A DNA stretch of 64,000 bases from CAZAMB01 sp964501365 (GTDB lineage Bacteria > Planctomycetota > Phycisphaerae > UBA1845), in the NCBI GenBank assembly GCA_964501365.1, contig CAZCST010000014.1:332758-396757 (forward strand). The letters run 5' to 3'. Below the pieces are notes generated by a model. The model did not search any database. It had not been told where the DNA came from and saw nothing but the letters and a program-made list of their open reading frames with translations. A program made the translations under genes and the position numbers. This document shows, piece after piece, positions 33,424 through 43,196 of this stretch (positions within the stretch are counted from its first letter, which is position 1; each line of letters opens with the position of its first letter).

Positions 33424-34476
33424 CTAATAATCATCGGCGTCGGACTCCATCGTCTGCTTCCAGGTGGAGAGATTCTCGAGATAGACCGCAGTGCCACGGG
33501 CAACGCAGCACAGAGGATCATCGACCACCGTCACGGTAAGGCCGGTGCGCGAGGCAATCACCCGGTCCAGGCCGCGAAGCAGCGCACCGCCGCCTGCAAG
33601 GTGAATTCCATTTTCCACGAGATCGGCCGCAAGCTCCGGCTCGGCGTTTTCCAGCGTCTGCATCACGCACGCGACAATGGCATCGATCGGCTCGCTGAGC
33701 GCCTCGCGCACCTCCATGCTCGTGATTTCGCATTCCTTCGGAAGCCCGCCGACGACATCGCGCCCGCGAACCCGCATGCTCATTTCCTGCTCCAGCGGCA
33801 TCACCGAATTGAGTTCGATCTTGATCCGCTCCGCCGTCTGCAAACCGACCATCAAATCGTGCTTGCGACGCATGTACGAAACGATGGCCGCGTCCATCTC
33901 ATCGCCGGCCACGCGCAAACTGTTGACCACCGCGATGTCGGCCAGCGTCATGATGGCGACTTCGGTCGTGCCGCCGCCAATATCCACAATCATCGATGCA
34001 GTCGCCTCGCCAATCGGAAGGCCCGCCCCGATCCCCGCCGCCATCGGCTCTTCCACGAGATACACGCGACGCGCCCCGGCGCGCTCTGCTGAGTTGTACA
34101 CCGCCCTCTTTTCGACGGCCGTAATTCCGGAGGGAACGGCAATGACGACGCGCGGCTTGATCAGCCGGCTGCGACCATGAACCTTGCGAATGAAATATCC
34201 AAGCATGGCCTCGGTGATGTCGAAATCTGCGATGACGCCGTCCTTGAGCGGACGGATGGCTTGAATCGAGCCCGGCGTGCGCCCCAGCATTTCCTTGGCG
34301 ACGTGACCCACGGCGTTGCCGTCGCGCAGCACCTGGTTTGTGCCTTTGCGCACGGCCACCACCGACGGCTCGTTGAGGACAATCCCCTCGCCCTTCAGGC
34401 ACACGAGCGTATTGCACGTGCCCAGGTCGATGCCCATGTCGGCGCTGAACATTCCCAGTAGCGAATCGAAAATCAC
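33424..34476 (-). CDS. mreB: rod shape-determining protein MreB
   Basis: MreB is the bacterial actin that guides lateral wall synthesis. The 350-residue protein has the actin-type phosphate-1 loop DLGTCNTLV, phosphate-2 loop DIGGGTTEVAI, the adenosine motif GGGALLRGLD and the signature EGIVLNEPSVVA. GTG 34476 is chosen, seven bases after GAGGA, and matches family starts; the frame extends eight residues further to another GTG. An Asp-rich C-terminus (ESDADDY) is a small extension. Its presence with MreC implies elongated growth at some stage. Confidence 0.96.
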   Translation of the reverse strand: MIFDSLLGMFSADMGIDLGTCNTLVCLKGEGIVLNEPSVVAVRKGTNQVLRDGNAVGHVAKEMLGRTPGSIQAIRPLKDGVIADFDITEAMLGYFIRKVHGRSRLIKPRVVIAVPSGITAVEKRAVYNSAERAGARRVYLVEEPMAAGIGAGLPIGEATASMIVDIGGGTTEVAIMTLADIAVVNSLRVAGDEMDAAIVSYMRRKHDLMVGLQTAERIKIELNSVMPLEQEMSMRVRGRDVVGGLPKECEITSMEVREALSEPIDAIVACVMQTLENAEPELAADLVENGIHLAGGGALLRGLDRVIASRTGLTVTVVDDPLCCVARGTAVYLENLSTWKQTMESDADDY

Positions 34477-34796
34477 CGTGATTCCTCGAATTCGAGACAC
34501 ATGCCGCGTCGCAATTCGTTTCCCGCTCCTTTCAAGGGAGGGGGCAGGGTGAGGGTGAAGTGATACGACTTCAATACATGCGGCAATCGCCGCCTGGAAA
34601 TTCAGACACCCTGATTACGACTCTGGCTCGCTGCGGCTGGTATCCTACCGTTGATCCCTACGGATTGAAAAGCGCAAAATCTGACACTTATAGGGCGTTG
34701 TAGCAGAAGCGAGTGGCACGGTCAGGCGCCCTTTTCGAGATTTGACCCATTGATCGCAAACCTGGGTCGAATCCAATCGGGCAAAACATAGCTCAG
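34477..34796. other. spacer upstream of mreB with a dispersed repeat
   Basis: This 320-base spacer should hold the mreB promoter, but no clear boxes are seen. At 34526-34558 it has a G-rich stretch that, reversed, reads CACCCTCACCCTGCCCCC, close to a stretch at 52051-52075. At 34721-34735 it holds GTCAGGCGCCCTTTT, which recurs with one change at 52902-52916. Both look like pieces of dispersed repeats. Confidence 0.4.
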
Positions 34797-35426
34797 CTAT
34801 TGAATTCCACGCAGTTCCTCGGCCTGATGCCGAAGCCGGGCAATGATGGAATGCCACGTCTGCACGACATCAGTAAATTCGTATTGGAGGATGTCCGCCA
34901 GAAGCACCTCGTCCCCGGCGATCAATGCGTCCTTGACTTGAAGCAGTACGTCCCGAGGCTTGACCATCGCGTCAATCAGCGGCTCGTCACGAACCGTAAA
35001 GGTTTCAGGGTCCACCTGAAGAATGCTGATCGACTTGGCCACCGAATCGTGGATTTGCTGCCAGACCTGCAGACACTCCACCAGGGATTCGCGGGCCGCT
35101 GTGGATTTTCCCTCGGACAGCAGACTGGCCACCCGCAGCGAGGTCTCTTCCGATGCGTCCAGCGAGGTCGAGGCTTGTGTCATCACGTCGATGACCAAGT
35201 CCTCCTTGGTGCTGGTGATGACATCGACGCGGTCAAACTCGGTGAGCGGCCTTTCCAGCGATTTGACCATCTCCTCGGCCGCGACCGCTTCTCCATCACA
35301 AAGGACGCCCGCCACGATCTTGTGCGGAGCCGGAAGCGTGGCCTGTACGTGACGCAAGGCATCGCCCAGCGTGGCTCCACGAATCCCTCCCTCGTCGATC
35401 TGCCTGTCGTCTACAAAGACCTGCAT
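34797..35426 (-). CDS. conserved-looking protein, function unknown
   Basis: This 209-residue soluble protein starts MQVFVDDRQID. The N-terminal ~75 residues look like a small alpha/beta domain, the rest is helical and acidic. No signal peptide, membrane helix or known motif is seen. It lies between mreB and the PIG-L gene on the same strand. ATG 35426 is chosen; an in-frame TTG at 35432 is an alternative. Confidence 0.55.
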   Translation of the reverse strand: MQVFVDDRQIDEGGIRGATLGDALRHVQATLPAPHKIVAGVLCDGEAVAAEEMVKSLERPLTEFDRVDVITSTKEDLVIDVMTQASTSLDASEETSLRVASLLSEGKSTAARESLVECLQVWQQIHDSVAKSISILQVDPETFTVRDEPLIDAMVKPRDVLLQVKDALIAGDEVLLADILQYEFTDVVQTWHSIIARLRHQAEELRGIQ

Positions 35427-35524
35427 CGTCAATTCACTCCCGATGTCGGCGCCCAGATGGGTAGTTTTCCAGGTTCGGATGGCACGATCTGAAAACCTTC
35501 AGAGTCATGTCGTGCAAAACAATT

Positions 35525-36295
35525 CTACGTTGCGACTGACGCCGCGTCAGCAGGCTTAAAAGGCGGCGGAATTCCCCATGGAGAAAACAGGGCCACCATG
35601 TCCGTCACGCCCAGCGGCCGAGGCAGTGCGAAGAGTTCGCCATACTTTACCCCCACCGACCCGCCTTCCACGCCCGCCCCGCTGCGAACGTAATGCTCCA
35701 GACCCGCGAAGCGCTCCGCATCAAACTGCGATGCATAGCAGCGAATCGCTTCGATCTTCTTTTCGATCGTATCCGTAATGTCGACCACGAACTGGCTGTG
35801 GTAATGCGTGATTTCGGCCGCAATGCGCGTGGGCCGGTAGATCAGATGGTCGATTCGAAACGGCTCCGTGCCTGCGAAGCGATCGTTCCACTTCGTGAAC
35901 TGCGAGTAGAACCGCGACGCCTCGGCAATAAGCTGCCCCTGATAGTGATCCGGCGAGGCGGAAGGCGTTCGGCCCGCCATCGCAACCATGATTTTCGGCT
36001 TGTAACGACGCAGTGCCGTCGCCAGCGCATAACGGGCGGCCGGTCCGTCCATCAACTCGCGGTTAGTCAGGCCCAGCATTTCTACCACGTGCGCACCGAG
36101 TACTTCGCCGGCCGCCTTCATCTCCTTTGCCCGGATTTCCGGCGTCCCACGCGGAGTCGGCTCACCGTTGGTCAGGTGGAGTAGCCCGACCTTGTACCCC
36201 TGGGCTACCAGCTTGGCGACAGTTCCGCCCGATCCGATTTCGATGTCGTCCGGATGTGGCGCGGTGAAGATGATGTCCAGTTTCATGTAAGCCAT
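35525..36295 (-). CDS. PIG-L family deacetylase (BshB-like)
   Basis: This 256-residue protein has the zinc site HPDD at residues 14-17 (APHPDDIEIGSGG), the LTNGEPTPRG segment and the C-terminal SPDHYQG, where the His completes the active site. PIG-L enzymes remove acetyl groups from N-acetylglucosamine conjugates; close relatives make bacillithiol or mycothiol, others modify lipids or antibiotics. No other bacillithiol genes lie here, so the substrate is open. ATG 36295 is set by AGGAG seven bases upstream. Confidence 0.88.
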   Translation of the reverse strand: MAYMKLDIIFTAPHPDDIEIGSGGTVAKLVAQGYKVGLLHLTNGEPTPRGTPEIRAKEMKAAGEVLGAHVVEMLGLTNRELMDGPAARYALATALRRYKPKIMVAMAGRTPSASPDHYQGQLIAEASRFYSQFTKWNDRFAGTEPFRIDHLIYRPTRIAAEITHYHSQFVVDITDTIEKKIEAIRCYASQFDAERFAGLEHYVRSGAGVEGGSVGVKYGELFALPRPLGVTDMVALFSPWGIPPPFKPADAASVAT

Positions 36296-36480
36296 GATCA
36301 AACTCCTGAATTCGCTGGACTATAACCCCACTCCGTGACTTCTGTCAGCCCCGCTCACAAGTCCCGTTGGCGAATTGGCTTGCCTTGACATTTTTCACGA
36401 CGATTGAAGGATGCGACAATCCATTCACTATCTCAAATCAATCCAAGAGATTACAACAACAATGCACCGGGCTGCCCCCC

Positions 36481-38058
36481 TTAAAGCCCTGTTGCCAATC
36501 GAACAATCATCAAAGCCTTCTCAGGCTCATGAGCCGGTAGAATCACAGTAACGTGATCGCCGGGGGCGAGCACCAACTCGGCTTCGGGCAATACTTCGCG
36601 GCCGCCTCGTTCGATCGCAACCACAAGACATCCGCCAGGTAAGCCGGCTTCACGGATCAGCTTGCCCTCCAACGCAGAGCCACGCTGAATTCCCAGGTAC
36701 ATGCTCCGGGGCTCACTGACTTCCCTGGCATTCACGTTTCGAGGCGGAGTTCGTCGAAGATCGGCCTGGAGCAGGGATTCGTAGATGGGAACTCCACGCA
36801 GCGCGGACGCTGTAAGGTCGGCCATCAGGCAGACAACACCGATTGCGAGGAGTTGCTGGTAGTTTCCCGTCAGCTCGACGATCAGCACGATGCTTGTCAA
36901 GGGTGCGCGAACAGAGCCAGTAAAAAAGGCCGCCATCCCCATAATCTGAAATGCAGTAGTATGCGACGCCAGGCTCGGAAAGGCCATGGCGGAGCTCGTT
37001 GCCGCAAGTGTTCCCACAATGGCGCCCATGAGAAGCATCGGCGCAAAAATGCCTCCTGGAGCACCCGATGCGTACGAGGCAATGGTCAGAATGCACTTGA
37101 CCACCAGGAGCACAAGCAGACTCAGCGAACCCCAACCCAGTTGACCGCGAAGAAGATGTTCAGCTGTGCCGTGTCCTCCCCCTACCGCTTCGGGAATCCA
37201 CCAGGCCGCCAGGCCGCACAACGCCGCTGCAAGGCCAGGTTTCATCCAGATCGGAATCCCGGCCACTCGGCTGACATGCGACGACGTTTGCAATATGAAC
37301 CGATTGAACACGTCACCGGCAATGCCACCCAATACTCCCAGCAAAGCAGCGATGGGCAACGCTGCCAGGGGAATCGGCGGAAATCCGGAGATGGCAAAAG
37401 ACGGCGCGTGACCACTAAAGGCACGGGCAACAATATCTGCCGACAGGGCGGCAATGAGAGCGCCCCCAAAAGTTCTCGCCGAGAGCTCACGATGCAATTC
37501 TTCGATGACGAACAGGAACCCGGCGAGCGGGGCGTTAAACGCAGCGGCCAAGCCAGCGCCGGCGCCGCAGGAAAGCAACTGTGGGACCGAACGCGAGGGT
37601 ACGCGAAGCGCATCCGCAACCAGCTTTCCGACCGCTCCCCCCATTTGCACTGTGGGCCCTTCGCGACCTACGGACAAGCCAACGCCCATTCCAAGAATTC
37701 CACCGACAAACTTCACCGGAAGAATTGATTTCCAGTTCATCGTCCGAATGTGAAGCAACACGCCCTTGATGTGCGGTATCCCGCTCCCGCTGGCATCTGG
37801 AGAAAATCGTTGCGTGATGTATCCAACAAAACTTCCGACGAGGAGCCCAAGCACCGGCAGCACCAGCCACGCCCAAAGGGAAGCAAGAGGAAGGGAATGA
37901 AGACTGTTCAGCAGAGTTTCACGAGCGTACTCCGTCCTGGCGAGGGCTGCACGGAATATCACCGCAACAAATCCGGCGATGACTCCGATCACCGCCGCAC
38001 GACCCAGATGTTGGGCGCGGCCATCACGCCGTTTGTCTGTCAGAATCGGATCGCTCAT
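36481..38058 (-). CDS. ClC-family chloride/proton antiporter with RCK-C-like domain
   Basis: The first ~430 residues are a ClC transporter with GSGIPHIKG, GREGPTVQ, GAPGGIFAPML and about ten to twelve helices. The gating Glu in GREGP and a Glu in the FVIEEL segment, the position of the internal proton Glu of ClC exchangers, are both present, so it is probably a Cl-/H+ antiporter rather than a channel. The last ~70 residues (GSALEGKLIREAG to the end) resemble a TrkA-C/RCK-C ligand-binding domain instead of the CBS pair common in ClCs. The start at 38058 lacks a clear ribosome site; 38097 is an alternative. Confidence 0.9.
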   Translation of the reverse strand: MSDPILTDKRRDGRAQHLGRAAVIGVIAGFVAVIFRAALARTEYARETLLNSLHSLPLASLWAWLVLPVLGLLVGSFVGYITQRFSPDASGSGIPHIKGVLLHIRTMNWKSILPVKFVGGILGMGVGLSVGREGPTVQMGGAVGKLVADALRVPSRSVPQLLSCGAGAGLAAAFNAPLAGFLFVIEELHRELSARTFGGALIAALSADIVARAFSGHAPSFAISGFPPIPLAALPIAALLGVLGGIAGDVFNRFILQTSSHVSRVAGIPIWMKPGLAAALCGLAAWWIPEAVGGGHGTAEHLLRGQLGWGSLSLLVLLVVKCILTIASYASGAPGGIFAPMLLMGAIVGTLAATSSAMAFPSLASHTTAFQIMGMAAFFTGSVRAPLTSIVLIVELTGNYQQLLAIGVVCLMADLTASALRGVPIYESLLQADLRRTPPRNVNAREVSEPRSMYLGIQRGSALEGKLIREAGLPGGCLVVAIERGGREVLPEAELVLAPGDHVTVILPAHEPEKALMIVRLATGL

Positions 38059-38275
38059 CGGGAGAGTATATCGCACATGGCGGTCTGCGCCGTGCATCAA
38101 TTTTGTCGTTGGACGATAAGAATCACCTGTAAATTATGGCCGGGGTGACATGGGGGACAATTATTGGCTATGCCCCCTAACACTTGATTGTCGCAACGGT
38201 ACGACTCGGTTACCTTGTGCCATCCGACCTGACGGTCCCGTTGCCAGGCCGGGGACGGCTTCCAGGAGATATTTG

Positions 38276-38926
38276 ATGCGATTGTTCCTGCGTTTTGTAT
38301 CGCCACGGTGTATCGCGTTCGCCCTGTTGCCCATGCTCGCATCGTGCAACTTGCTGTTGCCTGCGGCAATATTGGGTGTTCAGAAGAAGCGCGTGCCGCC
38401 CGAGTTTGACAAGCTCGCGGGATCGCGGGTGGTCGTACAAGTCTGGACCGACCCCTCGACACTATTTGATTATCCGTATGCCCGCCTCGAGCTTGCTACC
38501 TATCTGGGCGATAAGCTGCACGCCGAAATGAGCCAGCGGAATCAGCCTGTCGAGGTCGTCGATTCCCGTGAAGTCGAAGACTTCCTGCAGAAAAATCCCG
38601 ACGCCCGAATCAATCCCGCCGCATTGGGCAAACGATTTCAGGCAAATTATGTGATCTACGTCGAAGTGGCCGGCTTCCAGATTCGCGACCCCAGTGAGCC
38701 GCAATTTCTCCGGGGTCGAATCAACGCCTCCGTAAGCGTTCACGATGTATCCGCTGACCCCCGCGACGCCCGGCGATACGAACTGACTCCGGTGGAGGCT
38801 ATCTATCCGGAAAAACAACCTGTACTCATCAATGCGACAAACTCTGCCCAGGTGCGTGAGGCGACGTATCGCGTATTCGCGGAAATGGTCGCGCGAAAAT
38901 TCTATGAATACACTGTTGAACTTTAA
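38276..38926 (+). CDS. lipoprotein, tandem paralogue 1, function unknown
   Basis: ATG 38276 with AGGAG eight bases upstream gives 216 residues. A lipobox LASC ends the signal sequence, so the protein is lipid-anchored. The mature part alternates strands and helices and resembles the next protein in order and spacing (VVVQVWTDPS, then VEVVDSREVEDFL, then ANYVIYVEVAGFQI). The fold recalls the CsgG/TolB-N/LpoB group of periplasmic lipoproteins, but this is inference. Confidence 0.7.
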   Translation: MRLFLRFVSPRCIAFALLPMLASCNLLLPAAILGVQKKRVPPEFDKLAGSRVVVQVWTDPSTLFDYPYARLELATYLGDKLHAEMSQRNQPVEVVDSREVEDFLQKNPDARINPAALGKRFQANYVIYVEVAGFQIRDPSEPQFLRGRINASVSVHDVSADPRDARRYELTPVEAIYPEKQPVLINATNSAQVREATYRVFAEMVARKFYEYTVEL

Positions 38927-38939
38927 TCCTTGTTGTCGG

Positions 38940-39605
38940 ATGCGTGCTGCGATCTTCAGCTCGCGCGGACGCTCAAGGGCTGTCACGTTGCGAATCTGCG
39001 TGATCGCATTCGCGTCCGCTGCACCCTTCCTGTCCGGCTGCATGGTGGCCGCATTCCTTGGCAGCGGCGAAAAGGTCAAGGCCCAGTTCAAGCTTTCTGA
39101 AGGCCCCATCCTCGTTTTCATCGACGATCGAAGCGAGCGCATCGACTGGCCTGCAGCCCGGAGATTCCTTTGGGATGACCTCTCCCAGGAACTCATTCGC
39201 ACCAAGTCCACGATGAGGGTGATCCCCATCGAAACCGAAGACGCCATCCGCCAGACGAGCAATGACTTTGGAAAGCTCAGTTGCCGCGAGATCGGCGAAC
39301 TCACCGGAGCCGATGAAGTTCTCTGGATTGAAGTGCAGGATTTTCTCGTGCCCGATCAGATCACCGAGGCCACGAATGCCGCGTACTTCAATGTCTCTGT
39401 AAAGGTCATCAACCCTTTGGAAAAAGAATCTCGCTCCAAAGTCCGGCTCTGGCCAACCGCACCTGAAGGGCAGGTGGTCACCGCGAGCATGACCGGCGGC
39501 GCGGTGCTGCGAGAAAAGACCAAGGATGACAAAGTCAAGGTATTAACCGCGAAACTCGCCGTGGACATCGCCCGCCTGTTTCACGATCACAAGCTGGAAA
39601 AATAA
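38940..39605 (+). CDS. lipoprotein, tandem paralogue 2, function unknown
   Basis: From ATG 38940 the protein has 221 residues with a lipobox LSGC. Its blocks PILVFIDDRSE, MRVIPIETEDAI and ADEVLWIEVQDFLV line up with those of the preceding lipoprotein, so the two are diverged tandem duplicates and probably work together. An in-frame ATG at 38904 would overlap the previous gene by 23 bases and allow coupled translation; neither start has a good ribosome site. A convergent kinase gene follows. Confidence 0.68.
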   Translation: MRAAIFSSRGRSRAVTLRICVIAFASAAPFLSGCMVAAFLGSGEKVKAQFKLSEGPILVFIDDRSERIDWPAARRFLWDDLSQELIRTKSTMRVIPIETEDAIRQTSNDFGKLSCREIGELTGADEVLWIEVQDFLVPDQITEATNAAYFNVSVKVINPLEKESRSKVRLWPTAPEGQVVTASMTGGAVLREKTKDDKVKVLTAKLAVDIARLFHDHKLEK

Positions 39606-39660
39606 GAGCGGGGAATCCACCGAAAGTCGATCTGCTGTGGCGGTTGGCCCCTTGAATCGC

Positions 39661-40518
39661 CTAATCGGAACGTGAAACTTGGGAAACGTCTTCCGATCGC
39701 TTGGCGATGATCGCCCGGGCCAGGCTGATCCGCTCGCGCACTGCGGGCATGTCCTGAATTCTGGCTGCGGGATCGCGCTGACAGCAGTCGTTAATCATTC
39801 GCGTAATGCAAGCGGGAAACTCCGTCGCAAGTGGTTTGCCTTCCTCCTGCCTGCGCACCAAGGGAGTGTTGGACTGCAGATTTACGGTCTGGTTCATTTC
39901 CGTGGCAATCGCCCGCCCGGTAAGCACCTTGTGCAGGGTCGCCCCAAGGCCGAACACGTCAGTCCTCTGATCCAGTTTCCCGCGGTCCACCTGTTCGGGA
40001 GCCATATAGTCTATGGTTCCCTGAATCTTCGTTTTCGGCTCAAAAATCCTCGCGCTCTGCCCAAGGTCAATGAGCTTCACCATACCGTCCGTTGTTACCA
40101 TGATATTGGTGGGCTTGAGATCTGCGTGGACAAAACCCGCAAGGTGCATCGCGTGCAAACCCGCCGCCGCCTCATCAAAAATCGCCAGTATTTCATCCAG
40201 CGATCGCTTAAAGTCCTTGTCGGCCAGGGTGATCCCGTTCACGTATTCCATGAATACAACCGCCCCGCGAACCCGGAATCGATGTCGCAACATTCGCAGC
40301 TCATAGACCTTGCGAATGGCCGGATGGTCGATGACGGATCCAATCGCGTGCTCCGCCTTGAGCAGCTCGATAAAACTCGCGTCTTCGGGGTTGGCGATCT
40401 TGACGATCTTGAGGGTGTAGTCTTTGCCTGTGGGCATGCACCGGGCACGATACACGCGAGTCTGGGCGCCGATGCCCAGCTTCTCAATGATGCGGTAGTT
40501 AGGTATTTCGATCGACAT
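39661..40518 (-). CDS. serine/threonine protein kinase, soluble
   Basis: This 285-residue Hanks-type kinase has a modified glycine loop LGIGAQTRVYRA, Lys37 in YTLKIVK, Glu55 of helix C, the catalytic loop HADLKPTN (Asp133), the metal motif DLG (Asp151) and MAPEQ. All residues needed for catalysis are there, with HAD and DLG replacing the usual HRD and DFG. Unlike most bacterial kinases of this type it has no transmembrane helix or sensor domain, so it is a cytoplasmic, stand-alone kinase. Its targets are unknown. Confidence 0.9.
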   Translation of the reverse strand: MSIEIPNYRIIEKLGIGAQTRVYRARCMPTGKDYTLKIVKIANPEDASFIELLKAEHAIGSVIDHPAIRKVYELRMLRHRFRVRGAVVFMEYVNGITLADKDFKRSLDEILAIFDEAAAGLHAMHLAGFVHADLKPTNIMVTTDGMVKLIDLGQSARIFEPKTKIQGTIDYMAPEQVDRGKLDQRTDVFGLGATLHKVLTGRAIATEMNQTVNLQSNTPLVRRQEEGKPLATEFPACITRMINDCCQRDPAARIQDMPAVRERISLARAIIAKRSEDVSQVSRSD

Positions 40519-40868
40519 CCTTGGCGCCTGGTTACGAAAGTCTTACCCCTTGAGACCACAATCTCCAGATGCAAACGGCTAAGCGCCGCCTTGCCGAAAA
40601 GACGTGGAGACCACGAAGTCTGTTTTTCTTCGGATTCTCGCAGACCGGAAGATAGATTGGGGAAATACGAGAATTCGGCGTTCCTAAGTAATCGGACCTG
40701 CCTGGTCTGCGTTTCACACCCCAATATAACGGCCCCCAAATCGGGGGTCAATTTGCATCGGCTAATTTCCAGCAAACTTTCTAGTTCCTCGTCAACGGCC
40801 GGGGGTGCGCATTTGCCGGAACTAGACTCCATCGCTACATTTCGCGGCGGAGTTTTTGGGAGCAAACC
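40519..40868. other. divergent spacer between kinase and lipoprotein genes
   Basis: About 350 bases without a convincing gene. CCCCC and GGGGG flank AAATC around 40733-40747, a short stem that may stop transcription. A weak GG-N10-GC pattern lies at 40803-40816. A minus-strand frame crosses the region and enters the kinase gene out of frame, and its product shows no recognisable features. Confidence 0.4.
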
Positions 40869-41264
40869 ATGGTGGATAAGACGCTTATCGGGCGCAGCGT
40901 GTCTGCGTGGATAATTACCGGGTTCGTTGCAGTTTCGACCTGTCTTTCAGGCTGCAACAAGAAAGAGTCCGATGAAACCATCTCTTTAAAGGGCCGGATC
41001 GAAAAAATCCGCCGGATTTCGGACTCCACGGGAGAATTGACCGTCCGCTTTTTTAACGAGAAGCAAAACAAAGATGTCGTCGGAACGGCGTCTTACTCCG
41101 CCGAAACGCGCATCGAGAAAAACGGAACCCCGGCTACTGTTATGGACCTTCAAGAGGGTGTACTCGTCAATGGCCAGGTTCGCGTCCAAAAAGAGGACGG
41201 GCAGCGAAAATACAAGGCCGTGCTTATCCAAATCCAAACGCCCCCGCCATCAAGCGGCGGGTAG
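40869..41264 (+). CDS. small lipoprotein, function unknown
   Basis: This 131-residue protein has a lipoprotein signal ending LSGC, then an acidic-basic mature part of about 100 residues that could form a small beta-barrel (LKGRIEKIRRIS, VNGQVRVQKEDG), perhaps an OB-like fold, and ends in a Pro/Ser tail. GGGAG precedes the ATG by six bases. It is 21 bases upstream of the SLC13 transporter gene and probably in the same transcript. Confidence 0.65.
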   Translation: MVDKTLIGRSVSAWIITGFVAVSTCLSGCNKKESDETISLKGRIEKIRRISDSTGELTVRFFNEKQNKDVVGTASYSAETRIEKNGTPATVMDLQEGVLVNGQVRVQKEDGQRKYKAVLIQIQTPPPSSGG

Positions 41265-41285
41265 CGCCCGCCGATGTGATTTCCA

Positions 41286-43079
41286 ATGACCTGGCAGGCC
41301 TGGACGACGATCGCCTCCGTGTTGATGGTTTTGGGACTGCTGGGATTCACCCGGGCAGCTCCCGACCTGATCTTTGTCGGCGTCGTCACACTCCTGATGC
41401 TGCTGGATATTCTTTCCCCCAAGGACGCTTTTGCCGGGCTGGCCAATGAAGGCGTCATTACCGTTGGTGTCTTGTACATCGTGGCCGCCGGTATGCGCGA
41501 AACTGGCATCATGTCCATTGCCGCCCACTACCTTCTGGGAAAGCCGCGATCCATTGCGCATGCGCAATTCCGGCTGATGGCGCCGGTCACCGCCATGAGC
41601 GCTTTTATCAACAATACACCGTTGGTCGCGGTTTGCCTTCCGGTCACCACCGATTGGGCCAAGCGGAATCGCATATCCCCCTCGAAACTAATGCTGCCTC
41701 TCAGTTACGCGGCCATTCTTGGGGGGTGTTGCACGCTTATCGGCACGAGCACGAATCTTGTCGTGTCAGGCTTGCTTCGGTCACACCCCGAAACGAACAG
41801 AAATCTTGGGCTATTCGACTTGAGCTGGGTCGGGGTTCCCTGCGCCGTCATTGGCATAGCCTACATCATTGTTGCAAGCCGCAAATTCTTGCCCGACCGC
41901 CGGGCCGCCTCCAAGGATTACGAAGACCCCAAGGAATACACCGTTGAGATGCTCGTGGACGCTGCCAGCCCGCTCGTGGGACAAACCATCGAGACGGCCG
42001 GGCTGCGCCAGTTGCCCGGCATGTATTTGATGGAGATTGACCGGGATGGTGACATTCTGGCGGCTGTTGGCCCACACGAACGATTGCGGGCCAACGATCG
42101 CCTCGTCTTCGTTGGAATTGTGGAATCGGTTGTAGAACTGCAAAAGATTCGCGGTCTCAAACCCGCCACCAATCAGGTGTTCAAACTGGATGCGCCACGC
42201 GCCCGGCGATCGCTGCTGGAGGCCGTCGTGTCGGATTCGTGCGCCATGGTAGGCAAAACTGTCCGTGAAGGCCGGTTTCGCACCAAGTACAATGCCGCCA
42301 TCATCGCCGTTTCCCGCAATGGAGAACGTATCCACAAGAAAATTGGCGACATCGTCCTTCAGCCCGGCGATACGCTTCTTCTCGAAACCCACCCGGAATT
42401 TTTCGATCAACACCGGTATTCCCGTGACTTTTATCTTGTGAGCCGCATCGAAGGCTACACGGCCCCGCGTCACGAACGTGCCTGGGTGGCCGGCGCGATT
42501 TTCCTCGGCATGGTCATCGCCGCAGGCTCAGGAGCGCTGGAGATGATCCACGCGGCGATGGTAGCCGCGGGCCTCATGATTATCACCCGATGCTGCAATT
42601 CCACCGCCGCGCGACAAAACGTGGACTGGCAGGTGCTAGTCGCCATTGCCGCCTCGTTTGGACTGGGGCGGGCCATGGAAACAACCGGTGCAGCCCAACA
42701 AATCGCCGAATCGATGCTCACCGTTGCGGGTACAAACCGCTGGGCGGCATTGGCCGTGATTTATGTGCTGACCATCATTTGCACGGAGTTAATGAGCAAC
42801 AATGCCGCTGCCGTGCTCATGTTTCCCATTGCCTTGGCAACTGGAGCGGCCTTACACGCAGACTTCATGCCCTTCGTGATGGCTGTCATGTTTGCCGCCT
42901 CCTTCGGCTTCGCCACGCCGCTTGGCTACCAGACGCACCTCATGGTCTACGGCCCCGGCGGCTACCGCCTTTCCGACTTCGCCAAAATGGGCGTGCCGCT
43001 GGATCTTCTGATGGGCGTCGTCGCCGTCGCACTCATCCCCCACTTTTGGCCGTTTGATATTATTCCATTGGCCCAATGA
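41286..43079 (+). CDS. SLC13/DASS-type transporter with two central TrkA-C domains
   Basis: This 597-residue protein has about five helices, a soluble centre of ~210 residues with two TrkA-C/RCK-C repeats (around residues 215-300 and 305-385), and a second membrane half. The motifs FINNTPLVA and MSNNAAAVLM, one in each half, together with TSTNLVV, are the substrate/sodium clamshells of SLC13 carriers (dicarboxylate, sulphate, citrate). The TrkA-C insert is typical of the bacterial subgroup often annotated as sulphate or dicarboxylate permeases. Substrate cannot be decided from sequence. Confidence 0.9.
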   Translation: MTWQAWTTIASVLMVLGLLGFTRAAPDLIFVGVVTLLMLLDILSPKDAFAGLANEGVITVGVLYIVAAGMRETGIMSIAAHYLLGKPRSIAHAQFRLMAPVTAMSAFINNTPLVAVCLPVTTDWAKRNRISPSKLMLPLSYAAILGGCCTLIGTSTNLVVSGLLRSHPETNRNLGLFDLSWVGVPCAVIGIAYIIVASRKFLPDRRAASKDYEDPKEYTVEMLVDAASPLVGQTIETAGLRQLPGMYLMEIDRDGDILAAVGPHERLRANDRLVFVGIVESVVELQKIRGLKPATNQVFKLDAPRARRSLLEAVVSDSCAMVGKTVREGRFRTKYNAAIIAVSRNGERIHKKIGDIVLQPGDTLLLETHPEFFDQHRYSRDFYLVSRIEGYTAPRHERAWVAGAIFLGMVIAAGSGALEMIHAAMVAAGLMIITRCCNSTAARQNVDWQVLVAIAASFGLGRAMETTGAAQQIAESMLTVAGTNRWAALAVIYVLTIICTELMSNNAAAVLMFPIALATGAALHADFMPFVMAVMFAASFGFATPLGYQTHLMVYGPGGYRLSDFAKMGVPLDLLMGVVAVALIPHFWPFDIIPLAQ

Positions 43080-43196
43080 AAACGAATACGAAACAAGCAA
43101 CCCCTTGAAATGTTGCCCCCGGAACACTTGAATTCTTGAACCTTGAATTCTCGCTCCTCCCGTTGCAACCTCACCGGCGTCATCTACACTTTCATC

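Noticed and set aside
40803..40816. GG-N10-GC pattern resembling a sigma-54 promoter before the small lipoprotein gene
   Set aside because: Only the GG and TTGC parts match; the -24 element GGGTGCG is far from TGGCACG.
39679..40914. A 411-codon plus-strand frame opposite the protein kinase
   Set aside because: All kinase motifs are on the minus strand; the antisense product shows nothing.
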